Shown here piece after piece: positions 1-5,519 of a DNA stretch of 8,726 nt. The notes beneath the pieces were generated by a model. It had not been told where the DNA came from and searched no databases. It saw only the letters and a program-made list of their open reading frames with translations. Origin of the DNA: Thermoflexales bacterium (GTDB lineage: Bacteria > Chloroflexota > Anaerolineae > Fen-1058); NCBI GenBank assembly GCA_030834835.1, contig JAUQXD010001202.1, positions 1-8,726 of the forward strand. Reading direction: 5' to 3'. The translations under genes and the position numbers were made by a program. Within the stretch, counting starts at the first letter, position 1, and each line of letters starts with the position of its first letter.

Positions 1-1309
1 CATCGATGGCCTGTTTGATCAGCGAGCGGCTCACGTCCAGTTCCTGTAAGGCTTGAGGATCCAATCGGGCGGCCGATAGCGCGTTCAGCGCATTCAGGTG
101 CATGTTCGTCGACATCATCAGCTGCGTCAGGCCATCGTGCAAATCCAGCCCGATCAGGCGGCGTTCTTCATCCTGAATCTGCGCCATGCGGCTGAGCAGC
201 GTGCGCAGACGTTCCTCGCGGCTGGCGAGGCCGCTCATCATCGTGTTGAATGACGCCGCCAGACGGGCATGTTCATCGTGACCGGTCAGCTCGACGGGCG
301 TGCGTAAATCACCGGCGGCCACCCGGCTCGCGCCGCGCAGCAGGGCGTTGACGCTGTCCGTCATCTGCCGGCCCAATCGATACACCAGCCAGCCCGCCGC
401 CAGCGTGATGAGCAGCGGCGCGACCACGCTGATGAGCACCGCCGTGCGCACAGCATTCTGCACGGTGGCCTGCGCCTGATTGAGCAGCCCGGCCTCATGC
501 GGCTGGATCTTGCCGACGATCGTCTGCTGGCTGGCGTTGAAGACTAGCGCGATGAAATTGGCGAACTGCGATTGCTGCAAGTCGCGCGTGCCGATCAACT
601 GCGAGCCGAGTTGCTGCAAGCGGGCGGCTGTAGCGTTAATCCGATCGAGCCACGCGCTTTCCTGCGCCGTTTCGAGCAAGGTGGTGAAGTGCGTGATGTG
701 CTGTTGCAGCGCGACGGCCGCCTCGGTGAACTGGCCGCGCTTGGTCTCATCGGGCGAAGCGACGTACGATGTGACCGAGGCCAGCATCGCGCGCGAGGCT
801 TCATACATCGCCGTCACCGCGGTTTGATAGATCGGATCAGCCGGGCGCGCGGGTCGAACCTCGTTGAAGAGGAGATCGGTTGCAGTGGCCTGCGTATCGA
901 GAAAGGCTTGCAGATCGGCCGTCTGTCGATCGCGCAGTGCGATCAATTGCTGCCCGGTCGATTGGGCCTGCGAATGCGCCTGATCGAGCGCGACGATCCA
1001 ATCGCGCGACACGGGCGTATCGGCCTGCACGCCGTAGCGTTCCACGGCCGCGCCGAAGGCGCCCATCTTCACCGTGAATTGATCGGCGAAACCGCGCTCG
1101 CCTTCGATCTGATAGCGATAGAGCGCGGCTTCCGCATCGCGCAGGTAGCCGTCCAATTGAGCGGCCGTCAACTGGCGCTCGCGCACGCGCTCGATCACGT
1201 CCAGCGAATCAAACACGGCGCGGGCCAGAAAGATCAGCGCCGAGATGTTCAACAGGACGGCCGAGACGAACAGCAGCACCAGTGCGATCAAGCGCAGGCG
1301 TAAGGGCAT
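1..1309 (-). CDS. Sensor histidine kinase, HisKA_3 (NarL/DesK-type) family, 5' part only
   Basis: Membrane sensor kinase that would autophosphorylate on histidine and pass phosphate to a response regulator outside the window. Reading leftward from ATG at 1309-1307, 436 codons are open and run off the edge. In order: transmembrane helix about residues 7-30; a long, mostly helical extracytoplasmic region (about 31-288) with many Gln/Ala/Leu heptads, like 4HB/CHASE3-type sensor bundles; second transmembrane helix about 290-311; HAMP domain about 309-362 (Arg-Val-Ala-Ala-Gly-Asp-Leu signature at 329-335); then the dimerisation/phosphoacceptor helix EERRLIGLDLHDGLTQ with His391 as the expected phosphorylation site. 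The E-x-R-x-x-x-x-x-L-H-D form is typical of HisKA_3 kinases, which usually pair with LuxR-type regulators. The HATPase domain lies beyond the left edge. The ligand cannot be told from the sequence. The start is supported by a promoter 6 bases upstream. Confidence 0.9.
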   Translation of the reverse strand, partial: MPLRLRLIALVLLFVSAVLLNISALIFLARAVFDSLDVIERVRERQLTAAQLDGYLRDAEAALYRYQIEGERGFADQFTVKMGAFGAAVERYGVQADTPVSRDWIVALDQAHSQAQSTGQQLIALRDRQTADLQAFLDTQATATDLLFNEVRPARPADPIYQTAVTAMYEASRAMLASVTSYVASPDETKRGQFTEAAVALQQHITHFTTLLETAQESAWLDRINATAARLQQLGSQLIGTRDLQQSQFANFIALVFNASQQTIVGKIQPHEAGLLNQAQATVQNAVRTAVLISVVAPLLITLAAGWLVYRLGRQMTDSVNALLRGASRVAAGDLRTPVELTGHDEHARLAASFNTMMSGLASREERLRTLLSRMAQIQDEERRLIGLDLHDGLTQLMMSTNMHLNALNALSAARLDPQALQELDVSRSLIKQAID

Positions 1310-1315
1310 GGGCTT

Positions 1316-1344
1316 AATATACCATCAAATATCCTTTCGCTGAA
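1316..1344 (-). promoter_or_regulatory. Probable promoter of the histidine kinase gene, leaderless
   Basis: On the minus strand a TATATT -10 box (1321-1316) lies 17 bases downstream of TTCAGC (1344-1339), a weak -35 box matching 3 of 6 consensus bases. Only six bases separate the -10 box from the ATG, so transcription should begin at about the A of the start codon. No ribosome-binding site fits in that space. Confidence 0.5.
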
Positions 1345-1466
1345 CCGGACTAATGTCCACGAGCAGTCTGTGCGGGATGGAGTGAGGTTGAGATCACGGA
1401 CGATCATGTTTTCGCTGGCGCTTTGTTTGCAGATCGTCACCGCTTGCTCGATCAACATTGATATAG

Positions 1467-1495
1467 TTGACCCGCTGAAGAAATGGCCCTATACT
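1467..1495 (+). promoter_or_regulatory. Sigma70-type promoter of the HEPN operon
   Basis: TTGACC (1467-1472) and TATACT (1490-1495) are separated by exactly 17 bases, which is close to ideal. The predicted start of transcription is near 1502. This makes the upstream ORF extension from 1370 unlikely to be translated. It favours ATG 1550, although ATG 1502 could serve as a leaderless start. Confidence 0.65.
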
Positions 1496-1549
1496 GCTAA
1501 TATGGTAAAGAATGCATGCCTGACTTTTAGAAGTGATGGAGACAGAGCA

Positions 1550-2020
1550 ATGGACTACACATCTCGCAACCATGCTCGTGGTTTTGCTAATCGTACCCGC
1601 AAGAATCTTAAATACATCGAGACTGCATTCGAGAACAACACAGCCGATGTTCATGTAGTTACCCAGATTATCAACTCACTTTTGGGCCTAATAATATTCC
1701 TGCGCGAGAAAGGAGCCATGAAATCAATTGCGATCAAACGTCTGGCTGACTTGAAAGCGGAGGGTTGGCCTGAATGGACATTCACATACGGTTCAAGTAA
1801 AACGCTTGATGATCTCACAAAGGAACTTAGAAACGCCGTAGCACACGGCAACATAGACTACTCGTCTGAGAGTCGGAATAGTGATGAAGTGGACATTGAG
1901 GTCAAGACCTATATACCGCCTGAATATACAGTACTGAAGTGGTCTGCGAAGATCTCAGCCACACATCTGCGCGACTTCTGCCTCCACCTAAGCGATCTCA
2001 TCGAGAAAACGCCCGAATAG
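1550..2020 (+). CDS. HEPN-domain protein, pEK499_p136-like (putative RNase)
   Basis: A 156-residue, largely helical protein. The motif LRNAVAHG (residues 93-100) gives the HEPN Rx4-6H active-site pattern with Arg94 and His99, as in metal-independent RNases of toxin-antitoxin and defence systems. The block VTQIINSLLGLIIF (37-50) resembles the conserved core helix that I recall for the HEPN_pEK499_p136 family; the family name is recalled, not searched. I chose ATG 1550 because GGAG (1538-1541) lies 8 bases upstream and the promoter at 1467-1495 lies inside the longer frame that opens at 1370. ATG 1502 (16 residues longer, leaderless) is an alternative. It is the first gene of a probable operon with the small helical protein 35 bases downstream. 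GC is low: 26 of 60 bases at 1561-1620, against 39 of 60 at 5641-5700, which suggests acquisition. The RNA target, if any, is unknown. Confidence 0.75.
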   Translation: MDYTSRNHARGFANRTRKNLKYIETAFENNTADVHVVTQIINSLLGLIIFLREKGAMKSIAIKRLADLKAEGWPEWTFTYGSSKTLDDLTKELRNAVAHGNIDYSSESRNSDEVDIEVKTYIPPEYTVLKWSAKISATHLRDFCLHLSDLIEKTPE

Positions 2021-2055
2021 ATCCGTTACAGCCTTATTGCTGAAGGAGTGCATAA

Positions 2056-2301
2056 ATGATTGACCCTTGTCAAAAAGAACGTGATGAGTTTAAGGCAGCA
2101 AAGGAGGAGTTTGATCAGGCCGAGCAATTGTGGCGACAATACAGTGTTGTCAACCCTCTCTCCGGTTCTGAAGGCAAAACAGGAGGACATGATGCAGATC
2201 AATTAGCTCACGACTTCGCACAGTATAACGAAGCAGAGAAGAGACTTCAAGAAAAACTCAAGGCCCTATTCGATTGCCAAAAGGCAAATGGTCAAGAGTA
2301 A
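2056..2301 (+). CDS. Small helical (coiled-coil) protein of unknown function
   Basis: An 81-residue, highly charged, probably cytoplasmic protein with no signal peptide or membrane segment; I do not recognise a family. Two amphipathic helices are evident, about residues 5-30 and 47-77, rich in Glu, Lys, Gln and Ala. They are joined by a Gly/Ser-rich turn (about 33-46), giving a likely antiparallel hairpin. Cys5 and Cys74, the only cysteines, would be brought close together by such a hairpin. A strong ribosome-binding site, GAAGGAG at 2042-2048, sits 7 bases before the ATG and makes translation credible. It follows the HEPN gene by 35 bases with no separate promoter seen, so it is probably co-transcribed. 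By context it could be a partner or antidote of the HEPN protein, but nothing in its sequence proves this. Confidence 0.65.
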   Translation: MIDPCQKERDEFKAAKEEFDQAEQLWRQYSVVNPLSGSEGKTGGHDADQLAHDFAQYNEAEKRLQEKLKALFDCQKANGQE

Positions 2302-2374
2302 GTAACCTCTCATTTACAATCTTTCCGCAGCCAACCACTCCGATACTCCAACACGGCAAAAGAGGATTGATTAT

Positions 2375-2998
2375 ATGGCCCGCAAACTGGTGTCAATTAC
2401 TTACCTTATGACGCTTATGATTCTGCTGGTTGCTTGTGCAAGTGCGCCGACGCCAGATGCAAATCTGATAAAGACACAAATCGCTGGTGAAGTTAGCATC
2501 CAATTAACCGCCAATGCGCCAACGCCAACATCTACACCCAAGCCTCGGAGCAAGAGCACGTATGGACCTATTGCTTACGACATCCCGCCGGATTGGTGTA
2601 AGATTAGAGACGATCTAATAGGGACTGTATGTCCAAACTACACAGGGCTTCCACAGATAAGTATTGAGTTCTCGCAACATAGTGCCAGTCAGTCAACTCC
2701 CGCGAAAGTCATTGATGGCTACATCCAGTCACTTCGTGATGGGGACTTCCAAATACTTGACATCAGGAATTTGGATAGTGTACCCGATATAGGAGGAGAG
2801 GCGACTACTATAGCCTACGTTGAATTTAGTCACCCCAAGTACGACACAGGGCCGCAGCCTATGCTCCTTGTGTCATTCACACACAATAGCACTATCTTTT
2901 TAATTGCAGCCGATCTTGCAGGTGAACGGACTGAAGATAGTCACAGTTACTTCTTGGATGCAGTGCTAGGCTTGCTTGATAGCATCGAACTAGATTAA
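2375..2998 (+). CDS. Secreted lipoprotein with a possible PsbP/Mog1-like domain
   Basis: A 207-residue protein that should be exported and lipid-anchored. It has a basic N-terminus, a hydrophobic stretch (about 5-20) and a lipobox LVAC with the modified Cys21. A Thr/Pro-rich linker (about 48-58, APTPTSTPKP) follows; such linkers are very common in Chloroflexota lipoproteins. The remaining globular part (about 64-207) starts with YDIPPDW and ends with a helix reading LDAVLGLLDSIEL. That layout resembles the PsbP/Mog1 (DUF1795-like) fold, but this is judged by eye. Cys75 and Cys86 could form a disulphide. AGAGG (2361-2365) lies 9 bases before the ATG. It follows the small helical protein by 73 bases, so it may belong to the same transcript; TACAAT at 2315-2320 could be its own -10 box but lacks a good -35. 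Low GC, like the two genes before it. The function is unknown. Confidence 0.8.
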   Translation: MARKLVSITYLMTLMILLVACASAPTPDANLIKTQIAGEVSIQLTANAPTPTSTPKPRSKSTYGPIAYDIPPDWCKIRDDLIGTVCPNYTGLPQISIEFSQHSASQSTPAKVIDGYIQSLRDGDFQILDIRNLDSVPDIGGEATTIAYVEFSHPKYDTGPQPMLLVSFTHNSTIFLIAADLAGERTEDSHSYFLDAVLGLLDSIELD

Positions 2999-3043
2999 CG
3001 CATCTTGATAAACGCCGTTTGGAACAAAATAGTGATTTGTTTT

Positions 3044-3126
3044 ATGGGGTCACGCAAATTGTATAGTGGATAGACGCGAATCTACTGGCAGGGGGTCGTA
3101 TGTTCAAATCATCTCACCCCGCTCCA
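3044..3126 (+). pseudogene. Degenerate tRNA-like sequence (tRNA remnant)
   Basis: The segment carries a canonical T-loop core, GTTCAAATC (3102-3110), preceded by a GGTCGTAT stretch. GGGGT (3046-3050) can pair with ACCCC (3116-3120) as an acceptor stem. A D-loop-like TGGATAGA and a 3' CCA (3124-3126) are also present. The T-stem has mismatches, no proper anticodon stem can be drawn, and the 3' end is one base out of register. It is therefore probably a decayed tRNA, or a tRNA fragment left by integration, rather than a working gene. GGATAGA, TCTAC and GGTCGTA in that order recall bacterial tRNA-Arg genes, but the identity is weak. Confidence 0.45.
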
Positions 3127-3128
3127 AC

Positions 3129-3159
3129 AACCGCCCACGAGGTTTTCCCGAGGGCGGTT
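3129..3159 (+). terminator. Hairpin after the tRNA-like sequence, possible terminator
   Basis: AACCGCCC (3129-3136) and GGGCGGTT (3152-3159) form a perfect 8-bp stem with a 15-base loop, starting two bases after the CCA of the tRNA-like sequence. No uninterrupted T-run follows, only TCTCATT, so intrinsic termination is plausible but not certain. Confidence 0.4.
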
Positions 3160-3177
3160 CTCATTCCCCCGCAGCGC

Positions 3178-3256
3178 CCGCCGAATGAATTCGGCGGCCA
3201 GTATTAGAAAACCTGCTGAAGCAGGTTCCGTCGGCCCTCCCAACCCGCGTCAGCGG
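3178..3256. repeat. REP-like cluster of small palindromes
   Basis: Three inverted repeats lie in a row. CCGCCGAAT and ATTCGGCGG (3178-3197, 9-bp arms, central GA) come first. AACCTGCT and AGCAGGTT (3210-3227, 8-bp arms, central GA) follow. CCGC and GCGG (3245-3256, with a GTCA loop) close the series. The arrangement matches a dispersed intergenic element that I recall from Chloroflexota and some other genomes; copy number cannot be tested here. No gene is visible between 2999 and 3438. Confidence 0.6.
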
Positions 3257-3300
3257 ATTTGATCTTTGCTTAGGCGTCGGACACTTGCACCAGCACGCAC

Positions 3301-3328
3301 GCCTTGCCCGCCGCTTTGCGGCGGAGGC
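3301..3328. repeat. GC-rich hairpin
   Basis: CCGCCGC (3308-3314) and GCGGCGG (3318-3324) enclose a TTT loop. An outer GCCT/AGGC pair extends the stem past a TGC bulge. It may be the last arm of the palindrome series that begins at 3178, and lies about 70 bases before the next promoter. Confidence 0.5.
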
Positions 3329-3349
3329 GCGCTTGGCGAGTGCGGTGTT

Positions 3350-3371
3350 CCATCCGATGCCCATCCGATGC
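3350..3371. repeat. 11-bp direct tandem repeat, two copies
   Basis: CCATCCGATGC occurs twice without a gap. ATCCGATGCC recurs at 4021-4030, just before the 21-bp array. The repeat lies about 25 bases upstream of the promoter at 3396. No function can be assigned. Confidence 0.6.
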
Positions 3372-3395
3372 CGCCGCTGGCCCGCCAGATGAAAG

Positions 3396-3423
3396 TTGGC
3401 AACAGCGAAAGATGTGCTATTAT
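3396..3423 (+). promoter_or_regulatory. Sigma70-type promoter of the small membrane protein gene
   Basis: TTGGCA (3396-3401) and TATTAT (3418-3423) are separated by 16 bases. Transcription should start near 3430, giving an untranslated leader of about 9 bases before ATG 3439. This argues against the longer frame that opens at 3304. Confidence 0.6.
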
Positions 3424-3438
3424 CCGATTGAGACCGCC

Positions 3439-3780
3439 ATGAAAAACCCAATCCTGCGCATCCTGATCAGCGCCAGCCTGTTTTCGCTCATGTCCGGCAT
3501 CGTTGTAGCGATCATCGGCTTAATGAGCGGATGGAAAACGTCCACCCAATTCAGCGATGGCTTTTTCTGGGCCGGTGCCATCCTGATCTTGATCGGGTTT
3601 GTATCCTTCCAGGGGTACAACCAGCGCTCCGCTGGTGGGCCGCCCATCCATTTGGACCCGGCTGAACGCTCCACTCTCTGGGCGGCCGACACATTTCGCG
3701 GCAAAAACCTCCTGGCCTTCTTCGGGCTTTCCGGCTTGCTGCAGTTCGGCTTTGCCTTCCTGGCCGGGCGACTGTTCTAG
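3439..3780 (+). CDS. Small membrane protein with three predicted helices, unknown function
   Basis: A 113-residue integral membrane protein. Hydrophobic segments lie at about residues 7-29, 40-58 and 90-110, with a hydrophilic stretch (about 59-89) rich in Pro, Arg and Asp between the second and third. The short N-terminal helix plus the SDGFFWAGAILILIGF block resembles small membrane proteins of the DUF3899 kind, but that link is only an impression. ATG 3439 was chosen because a good promoter ends 15 bases upstream and because the upstream in-frame residues are Arg-rich, low-complexity and overlap palindromic DNA. No clear Shine-Dalgarno sequence is present, so the leader is very short. The gene appears monocistronic, with a strong hairpin starting 23 bases after the stop codon. 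GC content matches the main chromosome rather than the low-GC block upstream. Confidence 0.7.
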   Translation: MKNPILRILISASLFSLMSGIVVAIIGLMSGWKTSTQFSDGFFWAGAILILIGFVSFQGYNQRSAGGPPIHLDPAERSTLWAADTFRGKNLLAFFGLSGLLQFGFAFLAGRLF

Positions 3781-3803
3781 CCTCAATACAGTCTAGATAA
3801 GCC

Positions 3804-3849
3804 AGCAGAGGCGGCTCCCACGCCGCCGGGCATGGGAGCCCGGTCTGCT
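3804..3849 (+). terminator. Long hairpin after the membrane protein gene, probable terminator
   Basis: An outer stem AGCAGA (3804-3809) with TCTGCT (3844-3849) encloses a 3x3 internal loop and an inner perfect stem GGCTCCCA (3813-3820) with TGGGAGCC (3833-3840). Position just after the stop codon suggests transcription termination. It is followed by AACTTACTATT rather than a true T-tract, so it could also protect the mRNA 3' end. Confidence 0.5.
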
Positions 3850-3867
3850 AACTTACTATTCCGACCG

Positions 3868-3996
3868 CCTCACCCCACGCGCTTGCGTGCCCCCGCTCCT
3901 GACGACCGATTGGGCCTTCCGGTAAACAGGCATCGCGGCGATCGTCAGGAGAGCGGCACTCAGCGTCGATCGACCTCGATCCCGGCGGGGGTGAGG
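3868..3996. other. Nested inverted-repeat structure, candidate structured RNA or MITE
   Basis: An outer pair CCTCACCCC (3868-3876) and GGGGTGAGG (3988-3996) is a perfect 9-bp match. Inside lie three further arms: ACGC/GCGT (3877-3880 with 3885-3888, GCTT loop); CTCCTGACGA with TCGTCAGGAG (3896-3905 and 3942-3951, perfect 10 bp, 36-base interior); and GATCG/CGATC (3968-3972 with 3977-3981). Together they can fold into a closed multi-branch structure. No convincing coding sequence covers it. It may be a small RNA, a MITE-like unit with 9-bp terminal repeats, or a cruciform. Confidence 0.45.
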
Positions 3997-4033
3997 CATC
4001 ATCACTCAAGCGTCGGATTTATCCGATGCCAAC

Positions 4034-4303
4034 GCCAGATAGGGCAATGTACGTCCCAGATAAGAGGATGTACGCCCAAAATAGCGGAGTGTACAGCCAA
4101 GATAGGGCAATGTACGCCCCAAATAGCAGAGCGTACGCCCAAGATAGCGGAGTGTACGCCCAAGATAGGGCAATGTACGCCCCAAATAGCAGAGTGTACG
4201 AACCAGATAAGGCAGCGCGAGTCCCAGATAAGGGCATGTAAGCCCTGGATAGCGGACTGTAAGCGCCAGATAGGGCGGTGCAAGTCCCAGATTATCCACT
4301 GCG
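4034..4303. repeat. Tandem array of 21-bp units (about 12.5 copies)
   Basis: Twelve complete units start at 4034 and then every 21 bases to 4265, followed by a degenerate 18-base unit from 4286. The common core is GATAGGGCAATGTACG, or GATAGCGGAGTGTACG; most units contain GTAC. Units 4 and 7 are identical, and units 3-5 duplicate units 6-8 (58 of 63 bases equal). Since 21 is a multiple of three, five of the six frames are open; one plus frame would read heptapeptides such as IGQCTPQ and IAECTPK. I see no ribosome-binding site or credible start for these, so I treat the array as non-coding. A second small hairpin, TCGGAT/ATCCGA (4013-4026), precedes it. Confidence 0.85.
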
Positions 4304-4378
4304 ACCAACGTGCGGATGAATCGCGAGCATCTGCGTCATCTGCGTTCTCAACTTCTTTCAACCGCCGCCTGGCACCGC

Positions 4379-4407
4379 TTGCGCCAGAAATATTTCCAGC
4401 CTACAAT
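4379..4407 (+). promoter_or_regulatory. Sigma70-type promoter of the radical SAM gene, leaderless
   Basis: TTGCGC (4379-4384) and TACAAT (4402-4407) are separated by 17 bases. The ATG follows the -10 box by only six bases, so the transcript should start at about the start codon. This decides the start of the radical SAM gene at 4414. Confidence 0.65.
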
Positions 4408-4413
4408 TCTCGC

Positions 4414-5277
4414 ATGGTCACCGAGATTCAAGCCCGCGTCCTGCTCTCCTCCCACCCCAAACCCGATCCGTGGTTCGGCATCCGCTATACCATGAACCTG
4501 TATCGCGGCTGCCAGCACCAGTGCATCTACTGCGACTCGCGCAGCGAATGCTATCGCATCGACGACTTTGCCGATATTCAAGTCAAAGTCAACGCGCTCG
4601 ATCTGCTGCGGAAGGAACTGCCGCGCAAGCGAACGAAAGGCACCGTCGGCACCGGCTCGATGAATGACCCCTACATGCCGATTGAAGCCGAGCGCAATAT
4701 GACAGGTCGTGCATTGGGCATCATCGCCGAGCATCAATTCCCGGTGCACATCATCACCAAGAGCGACCTCGTCGTGCGCGACCTCGCCACGCTGCAAGCG
4801 ATCAGTCAAGTCTATGCCGCCGTCAGCTTCACTATCACCACCGCCGACGATGATCTGGGCAAACGATTGGAACCCGGCGCCCCCAGAGTCTCGGCCCGCT
4901 TTGCCGCGATGCAAACCCTCGCCGCGCACAACATCCTGACCGGCGTCACGTTGATGCCCGTCCTGCCCTTCATCGAAGACACCGCAGACAACATCGCCGC
5001 CATCATCACTCGTGCCCGCGACTCCGGCGCGACGTACATCCTGCCCGCCTTCGGCGTCACCCTGCGCGATCGGCAGCGCGATTACTACTACGCCAAACTC
5101 GATCGGCTCTTCCCCGGCCTGCGCCCGCGCTACGAGCGCGCCTTCGGCCAGCGCTACAGCGCCTCCAGCCCCAACGCCAGTCGCCTGTATCAACTCTGCC
5201 GCGACCTCTGCGACCGCTACGGCCTCGCCCTCAAAATGCCCTTCTATCAGCCGCCGACGCAACTTGCCTTGCTCTAA
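4414..5277 (+). CDS. SPL-family (COG1533) radical SAM protein
   Basis: A 287-residue cytoplasmic iron-sulphur enzyme expected to cleave S-adenosylmethionine to a 5'-deoxyadenosyl radical. The cluster motif is YRGCQHQCIYC, with Cys33, Cys37 and Cys40 in the canonical Cx3Cx2C spacing. A TIM-barrel-like series follows: GTGSMNDPYMPIE (about 82-94), the strand VHIITKS, and a late TLMPVLPFIEDT segment. Sequence and length resemble the spore-photoproduct-lyase-like Rv2578c/COG1533 group, whose members are mostly uncharacterised; no substrate is assignable. The same frame is open back to 3832 through the 21-bp repeat array, giving a possible 481-residue fusion. I reject that start because the promoter lies at 4379-4407 and the family's usual length begins here. 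Strongly GC-rich codon use. It appears monocistronic. Confidence 0.9.
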   Translation: MVTEIQARVLLSSHPKPDPWFGIRYTMNLYRGCQHQCIYCDSRSECYRIDDFADIQVKVNALDLLRKELPRKRTKGTVGTGSMNDPYMPIEAERNMTGRALGIIAEHQFPVHIITKSDLVVRDLATLQAISQVYAAVSFTITTADDDLGKRLEPGAPRVSARFAAMQTLAAHNILTGVTLMPVLPFIEDTADNIAAIITRARDSGATYILPAFGVTLRDRQRDYYYAKLDRLFPGLRPRYERAFGQRYSASSPNASRLYQLCRDLCDRYGLALKMPFYQPPTQLALL

Positions 5278-5288
5278 CCCCACTGGCG

Positions 5289-5426
5289 CGTCATGGCGAG
5301 GAGCATCCTGAGCGAAGCATAGCGTAGTCGAAAGATGCGACACATGCGGTGTAGTGCTCCCGCGAAGCCATCTCCCGCTAACCGGCAAAGAGATTGCTTC
5401 GCCGCCTTCAGCGGCTCGCAATGACG
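5289..5426. repeat. MITE-like dispersed repeat with 12-bp inverted ends
   Basis: The left end CGTCATGGCGAG (5289-5300) and right end CTCGCAATGACG (5415-5426) are inverted copies with one mismatch. The interior includes AGAGATTGCTTCGC and GCATCCTGAGCGAAGC. This GTCATTGCGAG family is a dispersed intergenic repeat that I recall from many environmental genomes. It has no coding capacity and lies between the radical SAM stop and the next promoter. I see no transposase. Confidence 0.6.
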
Positions 5427-5460
5427 TGTATCACAGCGACATTTTCTAACCGCCCTGACA

Positions 5461-5489
5461 TTGATTCTGACCCAATCGTGTGCCATAAT
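5461..5489 (+). promoter_or_regulatory. Sigma70-type promoter of the PGM1-like ligase gene
   Basis: TTGATT (5461-5466) and CATAAT (5484-5489) are separated by 17 bases. Transcription should begin near 5496, giving a leader of about 24 bases that holds the GGGAG ribosome-binding site (5509-5513). Confidence 0.6.
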
Positions 5490-5519
5490 CGCACATCCAT
5501 CCAGTCAAGGGAGACTCTC

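Noticed and set aside
572..1303. Long plus-strand open frame opposite the histidine kinase
   Set aside because: It is antisense to a clear kinase, has Arg/Gln-rich composition with no domain, and results from GC-rich codon use.
1370..1549. N-terminal extension of the HEPN protein that looks like a lipoprotein signal (Leu-rich, ending in Thr-Ala-Cys)
   Set aside because: A strong promoter (1467-1495) lies inside this stretch and a good ribosome-binding site precedes ATG 1550, so it is probably untranslated and the resemblance is chance.
3023..3041. AT-rich hairpin AACAAA/TTTGTT after the lipoprotein stop as a terminator
   Set aside because: The stem is only six weak pairs, followed by TTAT; too little support to annotate.
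4034..4303. CRISPR array
   Set aside because: Units are contiguous 21-bp tandem copies with no unique spacers, and no cas gene is present.
4002..4361. Minus-strand repeat proteins over the 21-bp array
   Set aside because: All three minus frames are open for the same arithmetic reason, with no start signal or recognisable family.
3832..5277. A 481-codon fusion of a Cys-rich heptapeptide repeat protein with the radical SAM domain
   Set aside because: The promoter at 4379-4407 sits inside it, no ribosome-binding site precedes 3832, and the family length is met from 4414. The open frame is a by-product of a repeat length divisible by three.
4348..5421. Long minus-strand open frame opposite the radical SAM gene
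   Set aside because: It lies antisense to a gene with catalytic motifs and shows Gly/Ala/Val-rich shadow composition.
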